From contig NC_031495.1 of NCBI RefSeq assembly GCF_000237925.1, positions 29,456,679 through 29,520,678 on the forward strand: a DNA stretch of 64,000 nucleotides. The letters run 5' to 3'. A program made the translations under genes and the position numbers. This document shows, one piece after another, positions 1 to 10,710 of the stretch (the first letter of the stretch is position 1; every line of letters starts with the position of its first letter). The notes beneath the pieces were generated by a model that was not told the origin of the DNA, searched no databases, and saw only the letters and a program-made list of their open reading frames with translations. Source of the DNA: Schistosoma mansoni. Taxonomy: Eukaryota; Platyhelminthes; Trematoda; Strigeidida; Schistosomatidae.

Positions 1-2294
1 GTTCACGAGTCTTAGTTAGGCGCCCGATAATTATTGAGGCTAGTATTTTAGATACTATGTTAGTCAGACTAATCCCTCTACGGTTATCACAGGATGATTT
101 TGGCCCCTTCTTATATATTGGGACAATCAGTGATTGTGACCAGTCAGATGGGATTAGGTCCAACTCCCAGATTTTAGCCAGAATATTAGTCAACCTAATC
201 GCTAAAATTGGACCACCATATTTAAAGACCTCTGGAGCCAATCCATCTGGACCAGCTGCTCTTCCTCGTTTCAGATTACTTATAGCCTTTTGAACTTCAA
301 GTAGGGTCGGGGGGCCTACTTCAATGTTCCATTCAGGTTTTCTGGGAATAGTCGGTAGTTGTGCAGTAGCTGAAGGTCAGCTAAACTGCTCCTTAAAGTG
401 TTCCGCTCATCGTTCTAAACGTTTGGGTTGAGAGCAGATAAGGATTCCGTCTTTTTCCGAGATTGTCTTACTTACACTTGACTTCTTAATTCTGGTTTCT
501 TTTATTAGTCTGAATAGTTGCCTGGTGTTGCCTACAGCCGCTGCCTTTTCCATCTCTTGCTTTCGTTGCCCACCACTGCTCACGATCGTTCCTTAGACTT
601 TTAGTTAACCTAGATCTAATTTCTTTACGCTCTTCGTCATGTTCAGAGCCTGATGGGATGAGTTTACGAGAATTCATCAGTGAAATAGACTTAGAAGAAA
701 TCCACTGGTTTTTTGGAGCCCTATGATTTAAATAACTAATAGATGTTACTGCTGTTTCCACAGCTGTTCGTGTGTCTAACTTGGACCGATGCATAAATGT
801 GCGTGATCCTACGTTGTCGCTGACTGACTGAGTTGTTCCTAGAACTTACTTTTGACTTTCTTGTCACTCAGTTCAATTCTAATGGGTCTTCTTAGTATAG
901 TTTTTCTGCGTCCGATGAGGCGCAAACAAATGCGTGCTCGTATTAAAGCGTGATCAGAGTCTAAACATGTATTCCAGTACGAGCGACAATCTTCTATCGA
1001 GTCTCTCCAACGATGACTGATGACAATATGGTCTATTTGAGTCCATCGTTGGTTTGCTACAGGTGATCGCCATGTTAGACGATGTCTCTCCTTATGCTTA
1101 AAATTAGTGCTTGCTAAAAATAAACGATTGTCTGAGCATAGTTGCAACAGACGATCACCATTATCGGTTCGTTGAGCCGGAATACTAAAATACTCACCTA
1201 AATGTCTTTCTGTTCGATTTAAGCTGCCTACCTAGGCATTAAAGTCACCCGCTACGACTAATATGTCTGAGCGCTTAGCTTTCTGAAGAAGCTCAGAGAG
1301 TTTTCTGTAAAAGTCATCTTTCACTTCATCCGTATTACAGTCAGTGGGAGCGTAGACAGGAACGACAAGAAGGCAATGACGTTTGTCCCTATCTCTCCGA
1401 GTTCTTATGGTGCAATTAAGCTGGACAGCACACAGGCGACTGTTAACAGGGATCCATTCTAATAGTGCTTGTTCTGCCCTCGTACTACACTAGGACCCTG
1501 TATGCGTTTCGGAGAACTAGCCAACGGGTCGCCAGATACACGGAGGGTGTATTTCGTTGGCTGTCCATTTTGGCGAGGTGTGGTCAAGTGAATGACCACA
1601 CTAGGATCCTGTATGCGTGTTTCGGAGACACAGCATACATCAATGGTACGAGATTCTAGGGTTTCAACGAAGGAGGCCTGTTGACCGATTTGACTTAAAG
1701 TACGTACGTTGAAGGCTCCAATGTGTAGTTTGGAGCGAGATTTTAGTAGACCTGGGACAGCGTTTCGCGCACTAGAATCGTTGGCCATGGTGACACTTGA
1801 GGAGGAAACCGGAACAGGAAGTTTAGTGTTGAAAGTCAAGGTAGAAGGAATAGTAGGAATTGAAGGAGGAGATTGATTATGAATACAGTGGTCTTGAGTG
1901 CTGTTGGAGGTATGAGGGCAGTTATCACTTCCCGGTTGCCCACACCGTGGAAGGGTTCTTCTAGGGGTACCTGAAAAGGAAATTGGGTTAGAAGTGGTCT
2001 TAATGACCTGAGAGCGTGACCGCAGTGCCCAAGGGACAACTGCTTGAGGTCGGTCACACACGACCTTTTTGTGGGTAGTTTTTGTGTTAGCTCCGTTCTT
2101 CAAAGGACCTTACCGCCGGAGACGGAAATCCGTGGGATAAGGCGAGGTGTGCATTTTTAGGGTCGAACTTTTCTAACCCCACCCCTCCTTGTGGGAAGGC
2201 AGCATCGCTGTCATGCTGGTTGTCTGAAGGAAACACCTTACTGCTGTCACACCTCTGTACAGTCAGCAGTACGACTTCGCCTTCGGACCTTGGG
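1..2294 (-). mobile_element. LINE family A (SR2-like, RTE clade), 5' portion of a copy running off the left edge
   Basis: Minus-strand LINE running 5' to 3' from 2294 leftward out of the window. A frame at 1459-2103 reads the 5' leader and the start of an apurinic-type endonuclease (LHIGAFNVRTLSQIG, CCVSETRI). Further left come the GDFNA motif and the region before the reverse transcriptase, which continues past position 1. It nearly matches 13067-15366 on the plus strand, including an in-frame TAG after GDFNA, a frameshift near 550 and a stop in the linker before the RT, so the two share a broken ancestor. Two short patches (about 1485-1517 and 778-827) differ completely from the other copy. 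It is inserted in a family B 3' end. Family name is from recall; the RTE clade is firmer than the SR2 label. Confidence 0.85.
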
Positions 2295-2533
2295 TTTTTT
2301 CGTAAAAGTGAACGTAGTTTCTTCCACTGAAAGAATTCTTTCTAGTTGTATTTTTATTAACTGAACTGCTCCTTACATTATTATTATTTCACTATCATAC
2401 ACTAAGTTCTGTTCGTTATTGTTCCCCTTTTTCTTATACACATCTTACATTCTTTATCTCTTCACATTCTCATTGTGTGGCGCATATGTGTAACTGGTGC
2501 TTATTTGTATCAATATTTATGTGTTCAAAAAAG
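2295..2533 (+). mobile_element. LINE family B, 3' UTR and tail only
   Basis: This stretch aligns with the 3' UTR of the B copy at 8530-8730 and with the minus-strand B copy at 56058-56460. Shared features are the TTTTCGTAAAA start, the AACTGAACTG motif, the T/C-rich middle and the terminal block with GTGTGGCGCATATGTGTAA and CAATATTTATGTGTTCAAA. It directly abuts the 5' end of the A copy to its left; the first nine bases (2295-2303) are one copy of an apparent target-site duplication whose partner lies at 16825-16833. Confidence 0.7.
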
Positions 2534-3149
2534 TGTAGCATTAAAACTAAAAATTTGGCAAGCAAACGTTAAAGTGTCCTGGGATCAATAAATCATTTGG
2601 ATATATTAATCTTTCTCACAGATTTACAAAGTTTATGATTAACATTATTGAATTCAAAAAGTAAAAAATCCGTTAAAATTTAATCTCGTTAAGTTAACAC
2701 ATTAATTTTTAAACAGTAAATAATCCTTTGGAGATTAAGAATTAAACAAACTATTCCGATTATGTATTGCGAACATTAAGTAAATGAGAGACACTAGAAT
2801 TGAGTGAGCAAATCGAATAATCTATAGATAGATATGTTTATACTAAGTTAACCATTTTATTAAGTGGCTGCAGTATTTTTATTTTATCATATACGATGGT
2901 GTTTTCAGGAGTATATGATGAAAAATGCCCGATTAATATGTCAAATCTTTAAAGTTAATGAAAAGAGGAAGTGAATAGCGACTACTGAGAAGTGTTGGAC
3001 AAAAAATTTGAGCGAAATTTAATTCTGTTAAAGTAGATCGAAGTCCGCTTTGTTTGTCGTTTCTGACATCCTGACGGAATTTCCGGCACATTTATGACAT
3101 TTTTCAGTACCTAAACTAATCTTCAACTAGCTTTTGCGTTTTCCAAGCT

Positions 3150-3660
3150 TGCTTAGTGGTCATCCCTCAAACGGCCGAGGTTGGGGAGAATCCGCTCTCC
3201 CTTTAGAAATGCTCTCTTATGGCCACTCGTATACAACCACTCGCACGGAATTCCTACTTACAGCCTTTTCGCGGTGTAGTTGTTTATGAAATTGAGAGGA
3301 CGAAAAGCGAATGTCCAGCGATTGAACCGGGATGGTGGATTCAGAGAATCCAACTAGGGGAGTTGGAAAACCCTGATTCCAAATCAATGGTGCACGTGGG
3401 CTCCAGGATCCTCAGGGAACAAATGGAGCACGAACCTATTGTTGGTCGCCGGTTACCATGGGACTGTATCTCCTGAAGTTGCTCCACCACCTTGTGGACC
3501 AGACCTGTAGGTCAAAGGCTCAGGAGGTGGCCCCAAAGAAAACCACTTGTTTCAATTTGAACATCCAGAGAGTATCCAAGCACTCACACAAATCGAATGA
3601 CGAAGTGTCACGCATATATATTTAGTGTCTCCTTGTACCTATGTTTATATAAATAAATAA
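3150..3660 (+). mobile_element. SINE-like short retroposon, copy 1
   Basis: About 510 bp, non-coding, ending in AAATAAATAAAT. The same unit recurs at 41488-42001, 42588-43094 and, inverted, at 50681-51178. The body begins near a CGGCCGAGG-type head and ends in a tail (TTGTACC, TATTTATATAAATAAATA) shared with LINE family B, which probably supplies the enzyme. Longish open frames inside it are not conserved in this copy and I do not treat them as genes. The exact left edge is uncertain by about 20 bp. Confidence 0.7.
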
Positions 3661-3788
3661 ATTGACCCAATTTCCCCAAAATGTTTCGTAATGATAACGG
3701 ATTTCCAGTGCCATTGAGCTACCCCGTACAGTAAATGTAGTGATAAATAGCTGAGAATAAATTTTGAGGGACTTATTGAACAGCTCTC

Positions 3789-4128
3789 TGTTGAGTCGGC
3801 TTCCGACAACTACAGCGGAGCCTCCAGAGGCCCAAAGGAGTCAAAGAGTTTCCATCCAATCAGAACATGACAGAACTTTCTAGAATATCAAGGTGACATG
3901 CTACTATTGGACAGTAGCCTAATGTCTCTTTGCGGATTGGCCGAATCATAATGCTGAGTTAAAAAAAATGATAATATCTATAAATACCCGTGATTTTCTG
4001 TACATTTCGATTCTTACCAATTAAAAACTTCTCCAGATTTTCTTCTGTCTTTTGGTTTGTGATGGTTCAACGTCCGAGTGTCGTCGTCGTACACTGTATT
4101 ATGCGTTATTCAAGTAGCGAACTTAACA
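3789..4128 (+). mobile_element. Probable solo LTR of an LTR retrotransposon
   Basis: About 340 bp starting TGTTGAG and ending TTAACA, with a TATA-like TCTATAAATA near 3975 and a downstream T-rich stretch, the layout expected of an LTR. The flanking five bases (CTCTC left, CTTTC right) are a plausible aged target duplication. No internal coding region is attached. Family (Gypsy or BEL/Pao) cannot be decided. It lies in a DNAJC1 intron or just 3' of the visible exons. Confidence 0.5.
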
Positions 4129-4214
4129 CTTTCAAAACCTTATTCTTTGAAACGCTGAAATAGTTAATACCGGTCGAAAAGTCAAAAGTAAAGTAAAATG
4201 TATCACTAACATAC

Positions 4215-4432
4215 CTTTGTTCTTGTTGGAATACATTCTGTGATCCGATCCCACCTCTCAGGTGTCCCTTTACCAATAGAGCGAATAGCGACCTCCAACT
4301 GTTGTTGTTCTACTTTAGTCCATCCATCATTACTTTTGACAGGTTTAATTTCTACAGATTTAAATGTTGCTTGATCTTTCTGTTGTTTAAGTTTTTTTCG
4401 ACTAATATATGGTTCATCAACTATAATAACGT
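4215..4432 (-). CDS. DNAJC1: DNAJC1-like exon: SANT domain 2
   Basis: 218 nt from an AATTACAG acceptor to a GTATGT donor. The reading begins DVIIVDEPYISRKKLKQQ and ends in the SANT repeat DGWTKVEQQQLEVAIRSIG, TPERWDRITECIPTRTK, matching the second SANT domain of DNAJC1 (RWDKIARCVPSKSK). The exon ends exactly at a codon boundary, so the remaining helix of the SANT domain should start the next exon, which I could not locate to the left. Confidence 0.82.
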
Positions 4433-7400
4433 CTGTAATTAATAATAAATCAATACAACCAACAAAATTAGCTATATAAAAGTAGATACAATTCACAGAT
4501 AAGTCCCGTTTTTTAAAAAAATGGATTAGTATCTAAAATCACATAAGCATTTAAGATATTAAATTTACATCAGATTAAAGAGAAATAAATAAAAATTGGA
4601 AAACAATATATTTGAATAACGAAACACCAAATATGTACAAACCCAATCATGTGTAAAAGCTATTCGTACACAAGATATTAAGCAGGTAATAATAATAATA
4701 GTAGCACAGAACGTAAATACTACAATAATGGCGTATGTTGGCTAAATAAGAGAATTTTAAGGTAACTCACTGCAGCCTAGTTAATAACGAAATGTATAAA
4801 GAGATGCGTGGTGATTTTGAACCTTAGAATGAACAATATAAATCACCAGAGTTCAAGTTTATCTAGTTAACAAGTTCAAGATAGAACGAAATACATGTTA
4901 TGAGTTTCACTGAAAGTCACTATCAACTGACAGGAAGAAATGTAAGACTAACCAATAAAACATAGACATGATGAATCAAGCTGGCTAGTGATTAATTCCA
5001 CACAGAACAGAACTTGAAGATTGTACGCATTCAGAGTGATCACTGTTGACAGAAATTCATACTCTACAAAAATGGTTATTTAGCGACCTTTTTGTTATTG
5101 CCCGTAGTTCCACATATGATACTGGTACGGGTTTCATTTGGAAAGTACATAAAAATGTTGACTAAATTTTTTTAGAAAGATCTTTGTCAATCGTTACATA
5201 CTACCAATTGATTGATAAAAAAAATCGTGTTTCAAAACTAAGGTGATCAAATGACTACTTAACTTGTGTATGCTAAAAACTTACCTGAAGACAAATCATT
5301 ATTCGCATTCAGCTGAGTTTCTCCATTTGTTTGATTGACAACGCAAGGTTCTTTTCGTCTTAATAAACGTTTACGAAGTCGTTTCCTTGAATGTTGTTCT
5401 TCACCTGATTCGTCTGATTGACTATTACTTTGTTCAGAATCAGTCTCTCCACAAAAATTATTTACATTTGTTTCAAAGATTGGAATTTCATCAGGATTTA
5501 TATCTAAATAATACCGCAATAAGTAGAAAGAAATTATTCAATGATTAAGACATTCGGGACACATTGAGGAGAAATTCCATACATTTAGCGTAAAAAAAGA
5601 TGTTTCAGTGTAACTGGTAAAAGTATAAGTAGATAGAAAAAACACTCTAAACAAAAAGTTCAAGTATTTCCTGAATTTATTTTTGAAAAGTATTTTTTGG
5701 TGTAACCATGTAGAATACCACAAGGAATAACCAATGTGAAAGCACTAAACTGTTATATTAAATCTGTGAATAACACTGTATACATGAGACATGGGGTTGA
5801 TGTGGGAAGTTTAGACGATTTGTCGTGGCAGAAATGACGGAAACATTGTAGACAAACGGTAAATATACTTAAAAACCACATGAATAACACTCTTTACAAC
5901 TATATCAGTTTGTAAATATGTTTTTATATATACTAGAAAACACAATGAAGAAGTATCTCATATACTCGCTTTATAGAGTCTTTCATAAAGTAAAAATCTC
6001 TCAACTTGATAATTGGCACAGGTAAAGAGTAGACAGCTCTATTTATGTGAGACCCCCTGATGATTTGTCATTGAAGATCACTTTATGAGAAAACAGAATC
6101 ATACCCTATAACAGAAAATTTGGGTTTTCTAAATGACTTATCTAACTTCATTGATAACTTAGAAAAAGAAAAAAAACAGAACATATGGTAAATTACGGTG
6201 AAAACGGTTAATCAACCACTATTGTAGCCTCTCTCGGAGCACCGACTCAAAATCGATGTATGTGATCTATCCGAGACTCGTATTCGAAACTAGTGAAGTA
6301 CTCCCGTGGTATATGATATATATACTGACAGATATAAGTAGTAGGTAATAGCAGTCGGAAGTGGAATGCCTGCCAGCAGAAGATTGAATTGTAGTGAACA
6401 GGAAGGGAAACAGACAGCAATCGGAATAACAAATACATTATAGTAAATACATTAAAATCCATGTACGCAAGCAAATCTATAAAAGTTCTGTAATGTCTTA
6501 CCTAGCAAATTTACTTTGTGACGAACAGGCTGTTAGAGTTGACCTAGTAAATAATCTGTATTCTTAAGCATGTCTCAAATTCGATAATTTGTATAAACTC
6601 AGATTTTCTTAAACCTTTTTTTATTTCTATTCTGTTTTTTTATTTTGGTTTTTTTTTGGTAAAAAAACTTGTTGAAATAACTCGTGCTGAGAATTCTACA
6701 TTGTACCAGATTATAATATTGAATAAAGCCATTAATAATAATAATAACAATAATAATAATAATCATAATCATAATAATAATAACAGTGTTGGAAGAACCA
6801 TGAAGTACGTAAAGAACTGAAAGATGTGCAAATAATGTATTTAATGTATGATTTCCAGATTTTACGAAAACGTTAAACAACAATTTGGCTTTATCTGCCT
6901 GGATCCTCGTTCACTGCACTTAAAGTTCAGTCTCTATATGTCTTGTAATGAGTTGATAGTTGTCAAAAAGGGCTCACGTCACCTATGCAACAACTATCGG
7001 GGGATTAATCTACTTTCAACTGCGTCCAAGCTGTTGGCTACCGTCATACTTCGTAGATTGTTCGAAACCCAGGAAACCTTGACTCACAGGGAGGAGGCTA
7101 GTTTTTGTTCTATTCGAGGATGTAGTGATCATATCTCTACTTTCCGCCAAATGTTAGGACACTGTCATACTTATCATCGGACAACAGTCGTAGTGTTTCT
7201 TGATATCAAGGCTGCCTTCGATTCGTTGGACAGGACTGTTCTCTGGGATTATCTTTTGAAGAAGGGTGTGACTAAGAAGTTTATTAACATCTTAAAAGCC
7301 CTATATACAAACACCTCAGACAGAGTGAGGGCATACAACCACCTCTCCCCATTGTTTCATTCAGGCAGTGGAGTTAGGCAGGGTTGTCCAATCTCACCAT

Positions 7401-9939
7401 TCCTCCTCAACCTTACCATCGATGACATTCTGGAAACAACTCTGATGGATGTAGGTAATGGTGGTGTAGATCTATTTCTTGGAGAGACTTTCCAACCTTG
7501 AGTATGTGGATGACGTTGTCTTGCTGTGCGATGACACTCAAGCCATGCAATCTGCACTTAGTCATCATCCGTAGGTATGGCACATACTTTGCACCCTCTA
7601 AGTGTAAACTGCTTTTATAAGACTGACAGGACCCTGTACTATTTCTTGGTAGTAAGCAGATAGTTAGTCGCGTAAGTGTTGATGGTGGCATGAGTGAAGA
7701 CATTGATCCATGTATAGTGAAGGCCAGGGAGGCTAATGCCAATCCGCGCCATCTTTGGCGCCTTCGTGGTGTTAGTCTGCTCTAAAAGGTCGGATCTACA
7801 ACTCTTCGGTGAGAGCAATTTCGGTCTATGCTTGTGAAACCTGGTCTCTCCGAGTTGAGGATGTTAGATGACTTTCTGTGTTTGATTATCGTTGTCTCCG
7901 AAGGATTGCTGACATCCACTGGCAACACCACATTAGTAATGAGGAGATTCGACGACCATATTTACAATTGATTGATTACTGGGTGGTGATGAATGTCATG
8001 TATGTCAGGTCTTTCTTAGTGCAGGTCGAATCCTATTGACCAAGTTGCAATGTGGCCAGTAGTCTAGGTGACTCGATATTACGTGTACTATGCTGAGATA
8101 AGATGGTGGTTGGAGGTACTCAAGATTGCAGGTTTACCGTGCTGAAGAATGCCAAGTCGCACGAAATCTAGGTCCAGGGTTTTCTGTTGCCTACCTCCAA
8201 TCATCATCTTATTACAACGACCATAATCCAATTGGTGTCACCACCTTGGAACACCGACTTCAGTGGCTGGGACATGTACTACGAATGTCGTCATGGTGAA
8301 TTCTACATAATGCATCATTTGCCGACGCTGGGACTGGTTGAAAAAGGTGAACAGATGGTCAGTGTGACACGATTTCGTGGGTTGAAAGAAAAATGTACAG
8401 GGCTGGCTTCTGTTTGCTTTTCCCAGCTTCCTGATTGGAGTCCTAGAAATGGTGCAACATAAAAGCTTGAGATATCACCAGAAATGGTTCAGAATGAAAG
8501 CCAATGGAGATCCTGCTGTAAATTTATTTTACTCTTTTCGTAAAAAAGAGAGTAACTTCTTGAAGTGAGAGAATTATTTCTTGTATTTTTTCTAACTGAA
8601 CTGTTTCTCCCATTATTAGTATCTTTTTCACTTCCCTTTATCTATCTCTTCACAACCTTATTTTTATTGTGTGTTTTATTTATATTTGGTGGCTCCTTGT
8701 ACAAATGTTTCTGCTCAAATAATAATAATTGTAGCACGGCATTTAAATGGAGCACGAAACCATACTTTTGATAGATCTATGATTGAGAGTTAAGTTCAAA
8801 ATACTGATCATGTTAGCGAATAACTAATAAAGTGACCTAGTGAATATATTTCTTAACGTTTGAAGTGATAGGTGTTATATTCAAGACTCATCATAAAAAC
8901 TAATATAGTAGCATGCGCTACATATATCTAACTGAATGATGTATATGTCCTGAATTAAAATCCCAGTAACCAAATACTAGATTTGTTGGAGATGTGATTC
9001 AATGGTTTAGGCAGCTAACAAGTGTCCCTAAATTCTCAAAGCATAGATGATTATTAAATTATGTTTATTGAGTTACCAGTTACATAAATAATGTTATTAA
9101 CGTAAAGAGAAAAAATAACTGAGTACATGAAACGGTTCTGGCTTTATTGTAATAATACAAAGGTCTTACATGTTTGTCATATTATGCACTAATTTTTCCC
9201 CTGTAGTTTTCAGCAAATGGATAGAATAATTTCGACTCTAGATGCAAATAGCAGTATAAGTGCTCGAATACACGCAGTTTTCTTACATAAGTTAACTTTG
9301 ACTATCGTTTCACAACCAAACATAATTTAGGACACAATATTATGTATCTTTTAGTAAAATAATACTTCGTTACAGCAGTCATGCAAACAGAGCCCAAAAC
9401 GAAAATGAAATTCAGAACACTTGACGATCAAAAGATTTTAACCAACGAACAAACTATTGATTTCAGTAGCCTTAACTGTTATACCCGAACTTTAGAAATA
9501 TGGTACATTATTTTTCAGAACTGAGTTTAAATATTAGCCATACAATTAATGTAAGTAGTGTGCTTGGTTACTTATACTCCGATCAAAAATGTAAACCCTT
9601 ACTTTGCAATAGGGTTTTATAAGCAAAACAATTTCGAAAACACGGATAATTTAGTGAAGAAAAGTGTTTTCAACAATAATTGGAAATAATTTTTTCATTA
9701 GACTGTTTTTACACTGTTTATTGATGCAATGAATTTCGAAAATACCACACTATAGTAAACATATAATGCCTACTTTTTCGAGAAATAGACATCAATTCTT
9801 TACTCATAGATTTCGCTTTACGAATAACATCAGGAACACTACGACCAAGAGATTCTGCGATACGTTCCCATCTTCCAGGAACACCTCCGGGATATCGAAT
9901 AACAGCACGAACTAAATTATCTCTATCCGCTTCTGACCA
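4215..9939 (-). CDS. DNAJC1: DnaJ homolog subfamily C member 1-like (ERdj1/MTJ1), three internal exons
   Basis: Three minus-strand exons in transcript order 9774-9939, 5285-5503 and 4215-4432 join with matching phases (1, 1, then phase 0 at the last donor). They encode SANT domain 1, an acidic then basic linker, and SANT domain 2. In animals DNAJC1 is an ER-membrane co-chaperone: the lumenal J domain recruits BiP/HSPA5, and the cytosolic SANT domains contact ribosomes and other partners. The J domain, signal peptide and transmembrane segment should be encoded upstream (to the right) and the C-terminus downstream (to the left). I found neither, so this is a partial gene. Introns hold an LTR, a LINE fragment and microsatellites. 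All visible exons lie inside a segment that may have been inverted (see findings). Confidence 0.82.
4500..5284. other. Intron, no further features seen
   Basis: AT-rich intron of the DNAJC1-like gene between the linker and SANT2 exons. Only a short TAA-rich run near 4689 stands out. Confidence 0.5.
5285..5503 (-). CDS. DNAJC1: DNAJC1-like exon: acidic/basic linker between SANT domains
   Basis: 219 nt between a TTATTTAG acceptor and a GTAAGT donor. Translation starts NINPDEIPIFETN once joined to the previous exon, runs through an acidic serine-rich stretch (SEQSNSQSDESGEEQ) and then a basic cluster (RKRLRKRLLRRK). Charge pattern and position fit the inter-SANT linker of DNAJC1. Assignment rests on phase continuity with both neighbouring exons rather than on sequence conservation. 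Confidence 0.75.
6240..6480. repeat. Dispersed repeat of unknown family (also near 39560-39790)
   Basis: The block around 6330-6440 (GTAGGTAATAGCAGTC, GAATGCCTGCCAGCAGAAG, then GAACAGGAAG and CAGCAATCGG) has a recognisable diverged partner at about 39585-39740 with the same order of motifs. Edges and family are unknown; no coding frame is conserved. Confidence 0.4.
6731..6785. repeat. TAA trinucleotide microsatellite
   Basis: Imperfect run of TAA units interrupted by CAA and TCA variants, in the intron just before a LINE B fragment. Confidence 0.9.
6965..8730 (+). mobile_element. LINE family B (RTE type), 5'-truncated copy with RT and 3' UTR
   Basis: Frame 6848-7501 reads a reverse transcriptase: NNYRGINLLSTASKLLATVI, VVVFLDIKAAFDSLDRTVLW, SGVRQGCPISPFLLNL. 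The catalytic YADD equivalent appears after a frameshift as YVDD near 7505. Downstream remains of the C-terminal region (HRLQWLGHVLRMS at about 8255) are followed by the 3' UTR and a short AAT-rich tail. A segment between about 7555 and 7575 is internally deleted. Positions 7127-7742 are almost identical to the inverted copy at 17270-17890. It sits in the long DNAJC1 intron and is inactive. Confidence 0.82.
8731..9773. other. Intron, nothing recognised
   Basis: AT-rich intron sequence of the DNAJC1-like gene; no repeat, RNA gene or exon recognised. Confidence 0.5.
9774..9939 (-). CDS. DNAJC1: DNAJC1-like exon: SANT domain 1
   Basis: After a TTTTTCAG acceptor the exon reads WSEADRDNLVRAVIRYPGG, then VPGRWERIAESLGRSVPDVI and RKAKSMSKELM. 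This closely follows the first SANT domain of vertebrate DNAJC1 (FPGGTPGRWEKIAHELGRSV). It is 166 nt, ending after the first base of a codon at a GTAGGC donor, which matches the next exon's two-base start. No other SANT family I know has this GG(T/V)PGRWE(K/R)IA signature. Confidence 0.85.
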
Positions 9940-10710
9940 CTGAAAAATAAAGTAGGACCATATTTATGGTAAAATAACCTTTAGTGATAAATATAATATT
10001 GAAAACCATTGTTCTGTATCTTAAATTAAAATTATCTAAACATTCGACAAAGAAAATATACAAATAATAGTAGAATAGTAAGCAGAGAGTAATCAGACAT
10101 AAAAAATACTTATATCACACTGAATTCACAATTATTGTTAAAGTTACTCGGGTGAACGACTTAACTATAAAGAAATTAAACAAGTTAAATGTAATCACGG
10201 GTAGGAATTTTCGAGAATAGCTAGTTCTACGGAACAACACTCTGAATAAAATAGCTAGACAAAAGTTTTGTATGATCTATAACCTACCAACATCAAGTAT
10301 TATCAATGATAATAGACGGTCTTATGATCATCAAGTTTATTATTCCACAAAACAATTCTCCAGAAACACAAAAAGTGGGTTAGGTGAGGTAATTCTTCAT
10401 TTAAATAACTTCACTCACTCCATGACACATGATGACAGTTGGAATTGTAGTATGATAGTAGAAGAGTCATGGAGTTCAAATTAAGATGGTATGAATCCGA
10501 TATATGTATAACTTCAGCTTTGAAGTACGTTGAAAAGTATAAGATTTTCGTCGGTGGTTTAAAACAACAGGTGACATAGTTTATAATCACGAGTTGAATC
10601 CATTGGCTGACGAACGACGATGCTAGTGGAAAATATATCTCTATTGACGTCGCACATAGCCTGTAGACTTTACAAGTTTAGGACAACGGTATATTAAAAG
10701 TCAAATTACA
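9940..10710. other. Intron/intergenic, nothing recognised
   Basis: AT-rich sequence upstream of the SANT1 exon. It should be intron of the DNAJC1-like gene if the gene continues to the right. No J-domain or transmembrane exon could be recognised here. Confidence 0.4.

Noticed and set aside
6731-6785. Short regular repeats that might suggest a CRISPR-like array
   Set aside because: It is a plain TAA microsatellite in a eukaryotic intron with no spacers.
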